Shown here: piece after piece, positions 24,293-31,289 of the stretch
Numbering within the stretch: position 1 is the first letter of the stretch
How the letters are laid out: each line of letters begins with the position of its first letter
Origin: DATFUL01 sp041499035
GTDB lineage: Bacteria > Patescibacteriota > Microgenomatia > UBA8517
Length of the DNA stretch: 39,970 nucleotides
Reading direction: 5' to 3'
Assembly (NCBI GenBank): GCA_041499035.1
Contig: JBGQJK010000006.1
Span: 1-39,970, forward strand
The notes under the pieces: generated by a model
Seen by the model: only the letters and a program-made list of their open reading frames with translations
Told to the model about the DNA's origin: nothing
The model's database searches: none
Made by a program: the position numbers and the translations under genes

Positions 24293-24931
24293 CTATTCTA
24301 ATTGTTTGACTATGAGGAGGTCAAGGGAGGTTAATAAATCGGCTTTACTCGACTTAACCTCGATATCAATATCGGCGAGTTTACTGATAATTTGTTCGAG
24401 GAGCCCCGGATCGAATTTTTCAGCCTGTGATTTTAGTTTTCCTAAACGCCACGAAGGATACTGTGAAGTCGCCGGATCGATACTAACCCAATATAGGTCC
24501 CGAAGGTGCCTCGCGAGCATAAAAAATACGAGTTCGACTGCTGAGGCCTTGGTTAAATCGTGAAGAAGTTTTATTGACCTTACGGAGCCGCCGGGATAAA
24601 ATGATTCCAGAAAAGTGAATAAAAGTCTTGGCAATTCAAACTTTTCCATTTTGAAGTCCTTCGGCATTTGCTTTAGGAAGGTTTGGGGAAGAGTTCCCTC
24701 GTGATAAATTACCAGAGTTCCATCAAACCTATCGAAGTTTTTAATATCGTTTTTGGAAAGAAGTGAAAAATCCCGGTAAATGATAAGCCTGTCAGTTCCG
24801 AAAAGCGACGGTGTATTAGGAAATTGGTCCGTAACAATTTCCCAATTCCTTTTTTTTGCCGTATCCACAAACTTCCCCAACCGTTCATAGCTTTTTACAG
24901 TATCATCACCATGTAATACAATTATCTTCAT
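24293..24931 (-). CDS. DNA polymerase III delta subunit-like protein, short
   Basis: About 212 residues resembling HolA: an N-terminal LHGDD.. start, SLFGTDRLIIYRDFSLL (about 42-58), which corresponds to the delta-subunit SLFG..RLVVV element, and a C-terminal helical domain ending in LADIDIEVKSSKADLLTSLDLLIVKQL. Typical delta is about 320-350 residues; the middle AAA+ lid region is missing. It may load the sliding clamp together with DnaX proteins encoded elsewhere. The ATG at 24931 is chosen over TTG at 24937. Family assignment rests on pattern, so it is moderate. Confidence 0.6.
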   Translation of the reverse strand: MKIIVLHGDDTVKSYERLGKFVDTAKKRNWEIVTDQFPNTPSLFGTDRLIIYRDFSLLSKNDIKNFDRFDGTLVIYHEGTLPQTFLKQMPKDFKMEKFELPRLLFTFLESFYPGGSVRSIKLLHDLTKASAVELVFFMLARHLRDLYWVSIDPATSQYPSWRLGKLKSQAEKFDPGLLEQIISKLADIDIEVKSSKADLLTSLDLLIVKQLE

Positions 24932-24939
24932 GCGCAAAT

Positions 24940-24965
24940 ACTTACATAATATATATTATGTAAGT
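24940..24965. repeat. Perfect 26-bp palindrome in an intergenic gap
   Basis: ACTTACATAATAT followed directly by its exact complement fills almost all of the gap between the metallopeptidase stop and the holA-like start. As RNA it would form an 11-bp stem with a 4-base loop; as DNA it could be a dimer-binding operator. There is no long U run after it. Confidence 0.7.
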
Positions 24966-24966
24966 G

Positions 24967-25383
24967 CTAGTCGAAATTTTCGAAATATTTATCTATTAAT
25001 TCGTCCAGTTTGTGGTGAAAGCTGCCTTTTTTGCGGTGAGTGTGGGGTACAAGTGCTCCTGAGAAATTCTTAGGGATATGAGTCAGCTCATGAAGCAAAA
25101 CTTTGTCCTGATCTTTGGGGGAAAGTCTATCAAAGTGTTTGGAAATTACTTCGATAATGTATCCAGGTTCAACATTTAGAGCATGCTGCCAAAGTTTCGG
25201 AAGCCCCCATGTCCGTGCGTATGCCCGCGCCTTACTCCCTTCGGAACGGTAGAAGAATAACCGCTCAAAAAGAACCGTATCCATCTGAAGAACATCAACC
25301 AGCTTGAGAGTGCGGGCTTTAATATCAGGTGCCTCCTCCCATTCAAACTTTAAATACTTCCGTGCCCTCCTTAACCTCTTCAT
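24967..25383 (-). CDS. Putative zinc metallopeptidase (phage-metallopeptidase-like)
   Basis: A 138-residue protein with the zincin motif H98-E-L-T-H102 in VLLHELTHIPKNFSGALVPHTH. A third ligand is likely among H114, H116, H123 or H124. The size and layout match the small 'putative phage metallopeptidase' group found widely in archaea and candidate phyla as well as phages; the substrate is unknown. Its start overlaps the 3' end of the EF-Tu-domain-like gene by 41 nt, so the two are translationally linked. Nothing else nearby is phage-like. Confidence 0.72.
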   Translation of the reverse strand: MKRLRRARKYLKFEWEEAPDIKARTLKLVDVLQMDTVLFERLFFYRSEGSKARAYARTWGLPKLWQHALNVEPGYIIEVISKHFDRLSPKDQDKVLLHELTHIPKNFSGALVPHTHRKKGSFHHKLDELIDKYFENFD

Positions 25384-25588
25384 TTGTCTTCAATCCTACC
25401 ACATCCCCCTTACTCGCGGTATCAAGCTTTTTGTGCTCAACTTGAATTGATTCGACAACTTGTTCAAACAAATCTTCTCCCCCCCGAACAAATTTGACTT
25501 TCTCCCCAACCGAAAGCGTCCCGCCAAGTTCCACTATGGCAACTCCGATTTTATCGTAATAGTGGCTAACAGTGCCTATTTTAAACAA
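25343..25588 (-). CDS. Translation elongation factor-like beta-barrel protein
   Basis: An 81-residue protein that is essentially one EF-Tu domain-2-type beta-barrel: IGTVSHYYDKIGVAIVEL.GTLSVGEKVKF..GEDLFEQVVESIQVEH and GDVVGLKT.EEVKEGTEVF. Such stand-alone barrels occur in archaea and candidate phyla, often annotated as 'translation elongation factor-like'; the role is unknown. The start is a TTG at 25588 preceded by GGGTGA six bases upstream, which also contains the ruvC stop. It is co-transcribed with ruvC. Confidence 0.72.
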   Translation of the reverse strand: MFKIGTVSHYYDKIGVAIVELGGTLSVGEKVKFVRGGEDLFEQVVESIQVEHKKLDTASKGDVVGLKTNEEVKEGTEVFKV

Positions 25589-25594
25589 TTTTAA

Positions 25595-26092
25595 TCACCC
25601 CCGTTCCCCTATTTTAAACGCATGAGTTAGTGCAATCGCCAACGCATCCGCCGCATTATCAAAATGAGTTTTTTTGTGTTTAGCACTCTTCACGCGGTTA
25701 CCTAAAATTTTTCGAATATGTTCCTGAACTTCTTTCTTGTTGGCACGGCCGCTCCCGGTTATCATTTTCTTTATAGTTCCTGGCGCATACTCTTCAACAT
25801 GTACTTTTGCCTTACTTGCAGCCAAAAGCATTACGCCCTGTGCCTGGCCGACTGCTATTACAGTCTTTGCATTCGTTGCGAAAAAAACTTTTTCAAAAAC
25901 AAAAACATCCGGTTTATGTTTATTAATAAGAGCTAAAGTTTCCTCATAAATGAAGTCCAATCTCGTTTCCTTCAGAAGGGTTTTACTTGTTTCAATAAGG
26001 CCCCAAGTCACAACCTCATTTCCTTTCCCATTGAGACGAACCAAACCAAAGCCTGTCGTCGCAGTACCTGGGTCAATACCGAGTATGAGCAT
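25595..26092 (-). CDS. ruvC: Holliday junction resolvase RuvC
   Basis: Cuts Holliday junctions in recombinational repair. The 165-residue RNase H-like protein has D7 (LGIDPGTATTGFG), E67 (VFEKVFF) and D149 (NAADALAIALTH). The fourth position, Asp in E. coli and His in Thermus, is N146 here, which is unusual. The GVMLLAASKAKVHVEEYAPGTIKKMITGSGRANKKEVQ stretch is typical. The ATG at 26092 is favoured over TTG at 26095 by a TATAAT box 6 nt upstream. No ruvA or ruvB is in the window. Confidence 0.93.
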   Translation of the reverse strand: MLILGIDPGTATTGFGLVRLNGKGNEVVTWGLIETSKTLLKETRLDFIYEETLALINKHKPDVFVFEKVFFATNAKTVIAVGQAQGVMLLAASKAKVHVEEYAPGTIKKMITGSGRANKKEVQEHIRKILGNRVKSAKHKKTHFDNAADALAIALTHAFKIGERG

Positions 26093-26098
26093 CAACCT

Positions 26099-26104
26099 AT
26101 TATA
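26099..26104 (-). promoter_or_regulatory. -10 box of the ruvC operon, leaderless arrangement
   Basis: TATAAT on the minus strand ends 6 nt before the ATG at 26092. No good -35 is visible; it overlaps the stop region of the upstream membrane protein gene. Confidence 0.5.
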
Positions 26105-26107
26105 TAC

Positions 26108-26362
26108 TTACTTTGACTTCTTGAGAGACCTCTTTTCTTTACCAAAAACAAAAATGTAAAGGATATCCAAAATCCCGGCAGTGTTTACCAATAGTAATAC
26201 AACAAACCATAACTTGCTTTCCGCGCGCGCCGCCTTCCAAAGAGCCCAGCCTTTCCAAAACAGACTCCAAAGCGTTAGCGGTATAAGAAAAGCTCCTAAC
26301 CAACCACCAAGAAGGCCCATTCCAAGGGCATTGCCATTCCAATAATTACCGTAGCCCATCAT
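26108..26362 (-). CDS. DUF5652-like small membrane protein
   Basis: An 84-residue protein with a Gly/Asn-rich start, two transmembrane helices (about 20-40 and 51-73) and a basic tail (KEKRSLKKSK). The FWKGWALWKAARAESKLWFVVLLLVNTAGILDILYIFVF pattern matches the DUF5652 family common in candidate-phyla genomes; the function is unknown. The ATG at 26362 has a perfect AGGAGG 12 nt upstream, in contrast to the leaderless first genes, so it is probably the second gene after sodA. Confidence 0.75.
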   Translation of the reverse strand: MMGYGNYWNGNALGMGLLGGWLGAFLIPLTLWSLFWKGWALWKAARAESKLWFVVLLLVNTAGILDILYIFVFGKEKRSLKKSK

Positions 26363-26374
26363 ATAGTTTTTCCA

Positions 26375-26380
26375 CCTCCT
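26375..26380 (-). promoter_or_regulatory. Strong Shine-Dalgarno site
   Basis: AGGAGG, within a longer anti-SD match, lies 12 nt before the ATG at 26362. It decides the start of the DUF5652-like gene. Confidence 0.7.
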
Positions 26381-26399
26381 TCCAGTTAATCACATTCCA

Positions 26400-26425
26400 C
26401 CCCGCTTCGCTAAAGCTCCGTGGGG
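26400..26425 (-). repeat. Copy of a small palindromic repeat family
   Basis: Read on the minus strand: CCCCACGGAGCTTTAGCGAAGCGGGG in meaning, with four-base CCCC/GGGG ends and a GGAGCTTTAGCGAAG core. The same core, CGAAG-CYTTRG-CGAAG, appears twice in polX (37578-37602 and 37654-37685). It lies between sodA and the DUF5652-like gene, where it could act as a processing or termination hairpin. Confidence 0.6.
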
Positions 26426-26447
26426 CAAGCATTTTATTAGTCATAAA

Positions 26448-27056
26448 TTAATGGCTCAAAGATTGGAATCGTTTGTCTACTTCGACCCAATTAACTACAT
26501 TCCACCAGGCCGCGATATAATCGGCCCGTACATTTTTATACTTGAGGTAGTAAGCGTGCTCCCAGACATCCAGAAGAAGCAGTGGTGTTTTTCCGTCAGT
26601 TAGCGGGGAATCCTGATTTGAAGTATCGACAACTTCCAATTTCCCGCTATTTGAAACTAACCAAGCCCAACCACTCCCAAAGTGTCCTAAGGCCGAGGCG
26701 GAAAATTTTTCCTTGAAAGTCGGGAAGTCTCCAAAAGAACTTTTTATCGCCCCGAGTAGATTTCCGGAAGGTTCTTTTGCGGAACCAGCTACCATAATAG
26801 TCCAAAATAGCGAATGATTTGCGTGTCCCCCACCATTATTTTTTACTTTTTGGCGGACCTCATCTGGAACTTTATCAAGATTTTTAAGAAGATCATTAAT
26901 ATCCATACCCAAAAGGTCATCGTGTCCGGCAAGAACATCATTAAGATTTTTTATATACCCCGCATGATGCTTATCATGATGAATATGCATGGTTTCTTCG
27001 TCAATATAGGGTTCCAGCGCTTTATAATCAAAGGGAAGATCAGGAAGCGTAAACAT
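26448..27056 (-). CDS. sodA: Superoxide dismutase, Mn-type
   Basis: Converts superoxide to hydrogen peroxide and oxygen. About 202 residues of the Fe/Mn family: ligand regions HIHHDKHHAGY, GGHANHSLFW and LLLDVWEHAYYLKYKN, plus GHFGSGWAWLV. The outer-sphere Gln in NQDSPL and the Gly-rich stretch before HANHS point to Mn use, though cambialistic enzymes exist. The ATG at 27056 is chosen because TTGACG-17-TAAATT ends 7 nt before it and the family starts with FTLPDLPFDY; the upstream start at 27092 would lie before the promoter. It suggests exposure to oxygen. Confidence 0.95.
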   Translation of the reverse strand: MFTLPDLPFDYKALEPYIDEETMHIHHDKHHAGYIKNLNDVLAGHDDLLGMDINDLLKNLDKVPDEVRQKVKNNGGGHANHSLFWTIMVAGSAKEPSGNLLGAIKSSFGDFPTFKEKFSASALGHFGSGWAWLVSNSGKLEVVDTSNQDSPLTDGKTPLLLLDVWEHAYYLKYKNVRADYIAAWWNVVNWVEVDKRFQSLSH

Positions 27057-27063
27057 TACTATT

Positions 27064-27092
27064 AATTTATATTTTTCCCTCGCCTTCGTCAA
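27064..27092 (-). promoter_or_regulatory. Promoter of sodA, leaderless arrangement
   Basis: TTGACG (27087-27092), 17 nt, TAAATT (27064-27069), then 7 nt to the ATG at 27056. A TATAAA lies two bases upstream as an alternative -10. Confidence 0.55.
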
Positions 27093-27095
27093 GAT

Positions 27096-27449
27096 CTAGT
27101 CAACCTGGATTATTTTAGCTGAAGTAACCCTCCCGCCATTAATTTCCATCGCCACAACATCAATACGCATTTTTTGATCAGTTTTAGAGTTAACCAGTGA
27201 GTAGTATTCAGCCGTTTTTCTGATTTTATAAATTTTGGATGAAGTTACTGCTTCTTCGGGGCTCCCGAATTTATTACTCCACCTGGCCTTCACTTCTACA
27301 AACACCAATGTTCCCATGTGCTCGGCAATAATATCTATTTCGCCAAAACGGCTGTGGAAATTCCTGTCAATTATTTTATAAGCACTCTTCTGAAGAAACT
27401 CTACAGCAAAATCTTCGGCAAGCTTCCCGAGTTCACTTGTTTTTCGCAC
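27096..27449 (-). CDS. yraN: UPF0102 (YraN family) nuclease-fold protein
   Basis: A 117-residue protein of the YraN family, with a restriction-endonuclease-like fold: LGKLAEDFAVEFLQKSAYKIIDRNFHSRFGEIDIIAEHMGTLVFVEVKAR. The GEIDII..FVEVKAR residues form the PD-(D/E)xK-like site. The function is unsettled; a role with Holliday junctions or competence has been proposed. The start is GTG at 27449, overlapping rplS by 17 nt, the usual neighbourhood of this gene (rplS-yraN) in many bacteria. It ends the gatC-to-yraN run. Confidence 0.9.
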   Translation of the reverse strand: MRKTSELGKLAEDFAVEFLQKSAYKIIDRNFHSRFGEIDIIAEHMGTLVFVEVKARWSNKFGSPEEAVTSSKIYKIRKTAEYYSLVNSKTDQKMRIDVVAMEINGGRVTSAKIIQVD

Positions 27450-27804
27450 TCTTCATGCTAACACGCCTGGCGGCCTTTTTGAAAATCAGCTCAACTTCTG
27501 TTGGAGACTTTACCCTAGTGTAATAAAGCTTAGCCCGCCTTACTCCTTCGACACCGCGTTTAACTATAACTATTCGCTCAAGGGACGGCAGATTTAGCGG
27601 AAAAATTCGCTCCACTCCAATCCCCCCCTCTGCAATTTTCCTTACAGTAAAGGTCTTGCCCGGGTCCCTGCCTTTAATACCTATTACCATTCCTTCAAAA
27701 AAAGCCTCGCGGGATTTACCGTCAGCCTCCTTGATTTTCTGAACAACACGGACTTTATCTCCAACTCCGAATTCAACTTCTTTGAGCACGATTTTAAGCG
27801 CCAT
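27433..27804 (-). CDS. rplS: 50S ribosomal protein L19
   Basis: A 123-residue ribosomal protein at the 30S-50S interface. It shows FGVGDKVRVVQKIKEADGKSREAFFEGMVIGIKG, GKTFTVRKIAEGGIGVERIFPLNLPSLERIVIVKRGVEGVRRAKLYYTR, all characteristic of L19. The usual partners trmD and rimM are not here; instead it follows dnaE by 2 nt and overlaps yraN. It is a little longer than E. coli L19 because of the basic C-terminus. Confidence 0.96.
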   Translation of the reverse strand: MALKIVLKEVEFGVGDKVRVVQKIKEADGKSREAFFEGMVIGIKGRDPGKTFTVRKIAEGGIGVERIFPLNLPSLERIVIVKRGVEGVRRAKLYYTRVKSPTEVELIFKKAARRVSMKSAKNK

Positions 27805-27806
27805 GG

Positions 27807-30800
27807 TCAGTTATTATAACGCAGGTCGAGCGTATCGGCAATGGCTTTAGCCAGCGACTCATTCCAGGCTATCTTGAAGGACAATTTTACTCTTTTTCCG
27901 CCTTCAAATTGTAGATATGCGGTTTGTTCACCTGTATTAGCCACCAAAAGCTCCTTTAGTTTCCTAAAAGTATTTGTGTCAGCGGTTTTTGGAATTTTTA
28001 TATAAACTTCACGCTCTTTTTTCTCCCCTAAACTCGCCATTGTTTCGATAGCTTCAACAAGAAGGCTAGGTGAGTCATCGCGAACATCGACTTTCCCCGT
28101 AATGAGAAGTGGTTGTCCTTCAACCCAAAAATCACGGGTATCCTTAAATATTTTTGGGAAAACTACAAGCTCGACCACCCCCGTACCGTCTTCCGCTTTA
28201 GCAAAAGCCATCTCGGCGCCGCTTTTCTTGGTAACTATTATTCTAACTTCAGTTATTACTCCCGCCACTTTTACAAAGTCGTTATAGGTTTCCTCGGCAG
28301 AAATTTCAAATATCTTATGGGTGGACTGAAATTCCAATGGCCCAATAATCTCGCTTATCGGCCTTGCAGATAGGGAGAAACCTAAAAGCTGACGCTCCAA
28401 CATTTGTAGTTCGTCCTCGGCAAATTCCTGAATATCTTCTATCGTCACAACCTCGGAACTGCTAGAAGCTTTTTTTATATCTTCAATGGCAAAAAGTCCG
28501 GGTTGGTTATCATCACCCTTCGGTTTAACCATTTTCTCCCGGATTTTATCAACCGAGGCTAGTAGGGCCGCCCTCCCGCCAAACCTACCCAAGGCGCCAA
28601 CTTTTATCAAACTTTCCAAAACTTTTTTGTTAACCTTTCGGCCGTCCACTCTGCCTATAAAGTCGGAAAAGCTTTCAAATTTACCCTCCTGCCGGGCTGT
28701 CAAAATAATATCAATTGCAACTCCACCAACATTTTTAACCGCAGATAGGCCAAAACGGATAGCTTTACCGGAAAGGGAGTCTTTATCCTCAATAATAGTA
28801 AATCCCGTTTCGCTTTCATTAATATCCGGAGCCAAGACCTTGATTTTCATCCTGCGGCACTCGTTAATCGCAGCGGAAACTTTTTCCGTATCACCGCTTT
28901 CTGCCGTCAAAAGAGCAGTCATATATTCAACCGGGTAGTTGGCTTTCATATAAGCCGTATAATATGCAACTATCCCATATGAAGCTGCATGAGCTTTGTT
29001 AAAACCGTAAGATTGAAACGGCTCAAAAAGCTGCCATAATTCATCAGCAAAATCTCCGGTTTGGCCATGTTCAATAATACCCTTAACAAATTTATCTTTT
29101 TGAGCCGCCATTTCTTCAGGAATTTTTTTGCCAACCGCTTTTCTAAACTTGTCGGCTTCCTCCCAGGTATAACCCGCCAAGTCCAGTGCACAGAAGAGTA
29201 GATCATCTTGATAAACAATAAGTCCGTAACTAGCTCCCAAAAACTTTTCCATCCTCGGGTCTAAATATTTAACAAGTTTTGGATTATTCTTCCGCTTTAT
29301 ATATTCTGGGATAACCGCGATAGGTCCCGGGCGGTATAAAGCAACCATTGCCATCAAGTCCTCAACTCTATTGGGTTTAAGGTCCTTTAGATACTTTGTC
29401 ATTCCCCCGCCTGCGAATTGAAAAACACCCATTGTTTCTCCGCGCGCAAGCATGGCAAAAGTTTTTTTATCGTCAAGCCGGATTTTGTGAAGATCTATCC
29501 GCTCCCCAAACTCACGCTCAACTATACCAATTGCCGAACCTAAAATGGATAAATTACGGATGCCAAGAATATCAAATTTGATAAGTCCAACATCCTCTGC
29601 GGCATGCATTTCATATTGAGTTATTATCTTCTCTCCGGACGGTTCCCTCTGAACCGGAGAAAAATGAGTTATTTCGGTGGGTGCCACGACTACGCCTGCA
29701 GCATGAACAGAAATATGTCGTGCGCTTCCTTCTACCTGCATAGCAAGATCTAACACCTTCTTAGTGTCAGAGTCACCGTCGTAAAGAGTTTTTAGCTCCG
29801 GCGTTTCAATCAGAGCATTTTCAATTGTAACCGGAAATCCCTGCTTAGGAGGCGGAATTAGCTTCGCAATCCTGTCTCCTACTGCATACGGATAACCCAA
29901 TACTCGGGCAATATCCCTTACCGCCGCCCGGCTAAGCATCCGACCGAAAGTACAAACTTGAGCGACTTTTTCTTTACCGTAAGTCTTTGTAATATAGCTG
30001 ATAATTTCATCCCTCCTGTCATCCGCAACATCAAAATCAATATCGGGCGGGCTAGGGCGGTAGGGATTAAGAAACCTTTCAAAAGGTAGGTAGTAGGTTA
30101 ACGGGTTTACCGTGGTAATTCCCAGAACATAGGAAACAAGGCTTCCGGCCGCCGAACCCCTGGTGTTTGTAACAATACCTTGTGAGTTTGTCCAGTTAGC
30201 CAAATCACGAACAATCAGGAAATAAGCTGCGTAGCCTTTCTGGCTGATGATTGAGAGTTCGTGGTTAAGCCTTTCGAGTGCGCTTTTCTCAAAATGTGGT
30301 ATTTTTTCCTTTAGAGCCTCATGAGCAAGACTACCTAACTGTTCATCAGCGGTTACACCTTCGGGCAATGGAAATTTGGGGAAACTCCAAGACCCGAGTT
30401 TTATTTCAACATCACACTTTTCTGCAACTTTGACGGTGTTTTCCAACGCGTCGGGCAAGTCTGGAAATAGGGCTTCCATCTCGTTTGGAGGCCTGACATA
30501 AAAAGTCTGGGTATCAATATATCTAAGTCTTTTTGTTTCATTCATGGTTTTGCCTGTGGATACGCAAACAAGAGCATCCTGGGCAAGTGCATCTTCCTGC
30601 TTTATATAATGCGCATCGTTGGTAGCAACAAGTGGCACCCCCAAATCTCTGCTTAATTTCAAAATCCCTTCTCCCCATTTTTTTTCGCTGACTTGAAAGC
30701 CGGAAACTATAGATCTTATTTCGGCGTTAGGAGCCTTACTGATCCATTTCTCATTCTCATGTCGCTGGATTTCCAGATAGTAGTCATCTTTAAAAACATC

Positions 30801-31289
30801 TAAATACCACTCAACAGTCTTTTTTGCTTCGCTATAGTTATCATTTATTAGACTATGTCCAACTTCTCCCATCGGGCAGGATGAAGTGACTATTAGGCCT
30901 TTTGAATATTTTTTTAATGTTTCCCGATCGAATCTTGGCTTGTAATAATAGCCTTCCAAATGGGCTATAGAGGATAATTTCATTAAGTTTTTGTAACCTT
31001 CGTTACTTTTTGCAAGAATTAGGAGATGGTAATTTTGAACCTTTCCGCGTTCAGGCCTGTCTCGCAGGTCTCCGGCCGTTATGTAGCCTTCCATACCAAG
31101 TATTGGCTTTATACCTTGTTTTAAGCCTTGCTTATAAAAATCTATCTCTCCATACATTACACCGTGGTCCGTAATGGCAATTGCGTCCATGTCGTTTTCT
31201 TTTACATGCGCAAACAATTTCCTGATATTGCTGAGTCCATCAAGAAGCGAGTATTCCGTATGAACGTGAAGATGAACAAATTTACCCAT
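27807..31289 (-). CDS. dnaE: DNA polymerase III alpha subunit
   Basis: The replicative polymerase, 1160 residues, full length. The N-terminal PHP domain is well preserved (HLHVHTEYSLLDG, ITDHGVMYG), which suggests an active proofreading metal site. The palm shows PDIDFDVADDRRDEII and GLIVYQDDLL, the fingers AVGKKIPEEM and FNKAHAASYGIVAYYTAYMKANYPVEYM, and the C-terminus has an OB fold (VKVAGVITEVRIIVTKKSGAEMAFAKAEDGTG). No separate epsilon subunit is near. It overlaps the gatB 3' end by 8 nt and precedes rplS by 2 nt, so replication and translation genes share a transcript. Confidence 0.97.
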   Translation of the reverse strand: MGKFVHLHVHTEYSLLDGLSNIRKLFAHVKENDMDAIAITDHGVMYGEIDFYKQGLKQGIKPILGMEGYITAGDLRDRPERGKVQNYHLLILAKSNEGYKNLMKLSSIAHLEGYYYKPRFDRETLKKYSKGLIVTSSCPMGEVGHSLINDNYSEAKKTVEWYLDVFKDDYYLEIQRHENEKWISKAPNAEIRSIVSGFQVSEKKWGEGILKLSRDLGVPLVATNDAHYIKQEDALAQDALVCVSTGKTMNETKRLRYIDTQTFYVRPPNEMEALFPDLPDALENTVKVAEKCDVEIKLGSWSFPKFPLPEGVTADEQLGSLAHEALKEKIPHFEKSALERLNHELSIISQKGYAAYFLIVRDLANWTNSQGIVTNTRGSAAGSLVSYVLGITTVNPLTYYLPFERFLNPYRPSPPDIDFDVADDRRDEIISYITKTYGKEKVAQVCTFGRMLSRAAVRDIARVLGYPYAVGDRIAKLIPPPKQGFPVTIENALIETPELKTLYDGDSDTKKVLDLAMQVEGSARHISVHAAGVVVAPTEITHFSPVQREPSGEKIITQYEMHAAEDVGLIKFDILGIRNLSILGSAIGIVEREFGERIDLHKIRLDDKKTFAMLARGETMGVFQFAGGGMTKYLKDLKPNRVEDLMAMVALYRPGPIAVIPEYIKRKNNPKLVKYLDPRMEKFLGASYGLIVYQDDLLFCALDLAGYTWEEADKFRKAVGKKIPEEMAAQKDKFVKGIIEHGQTGDFADELWQLFEPFQSYGFNKAHAASYGIVAYYTAYMKANYPVEYMTALLTAESGDTEKVSAAINECRRMKIKVLAPDINESETGFTIIEDKDSLSGKAIRFGLSAVKNVGGVAIDIILTARQEGKFESFSDFIGRVDGRKVNKKVLESLIKVGALGRFGGRAALLASVDKIREKMVKPKGDDNQPGLFAIEDIKKASSSSEVVTIEDIQEFAEDELQMLERQLLGFSLSARPISEIIGPLEFQSTHKIFEISAEETYNDFVKVAGVITEVRIIVTKKSGAEMAFAKAEDGTGVVELVVFPKIFKDTRDFWVEGQPLLITGKVDVRDDSPSLLVEAIETMASLGEKKEREVYIKIPKTADTNTFRKLKELLVANTGEQTAYLQFEGGKRVKLSFKIAWNESLAKAIADTLDLRYNN

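Noticed and set aside
24967..25383. Prophage remnant, because of the phage-metallopeptidase-like protein
   Set aside because: No other phage gene is near, and this protein group is common in non-phage chromosomes.
27057..27092. A longer N-terminus of superoxide dismutase starting at 27092
   Set aside because: The extra codons lie over the -35 and -10 boxes, and the family begins with the residues encoded from 27056.
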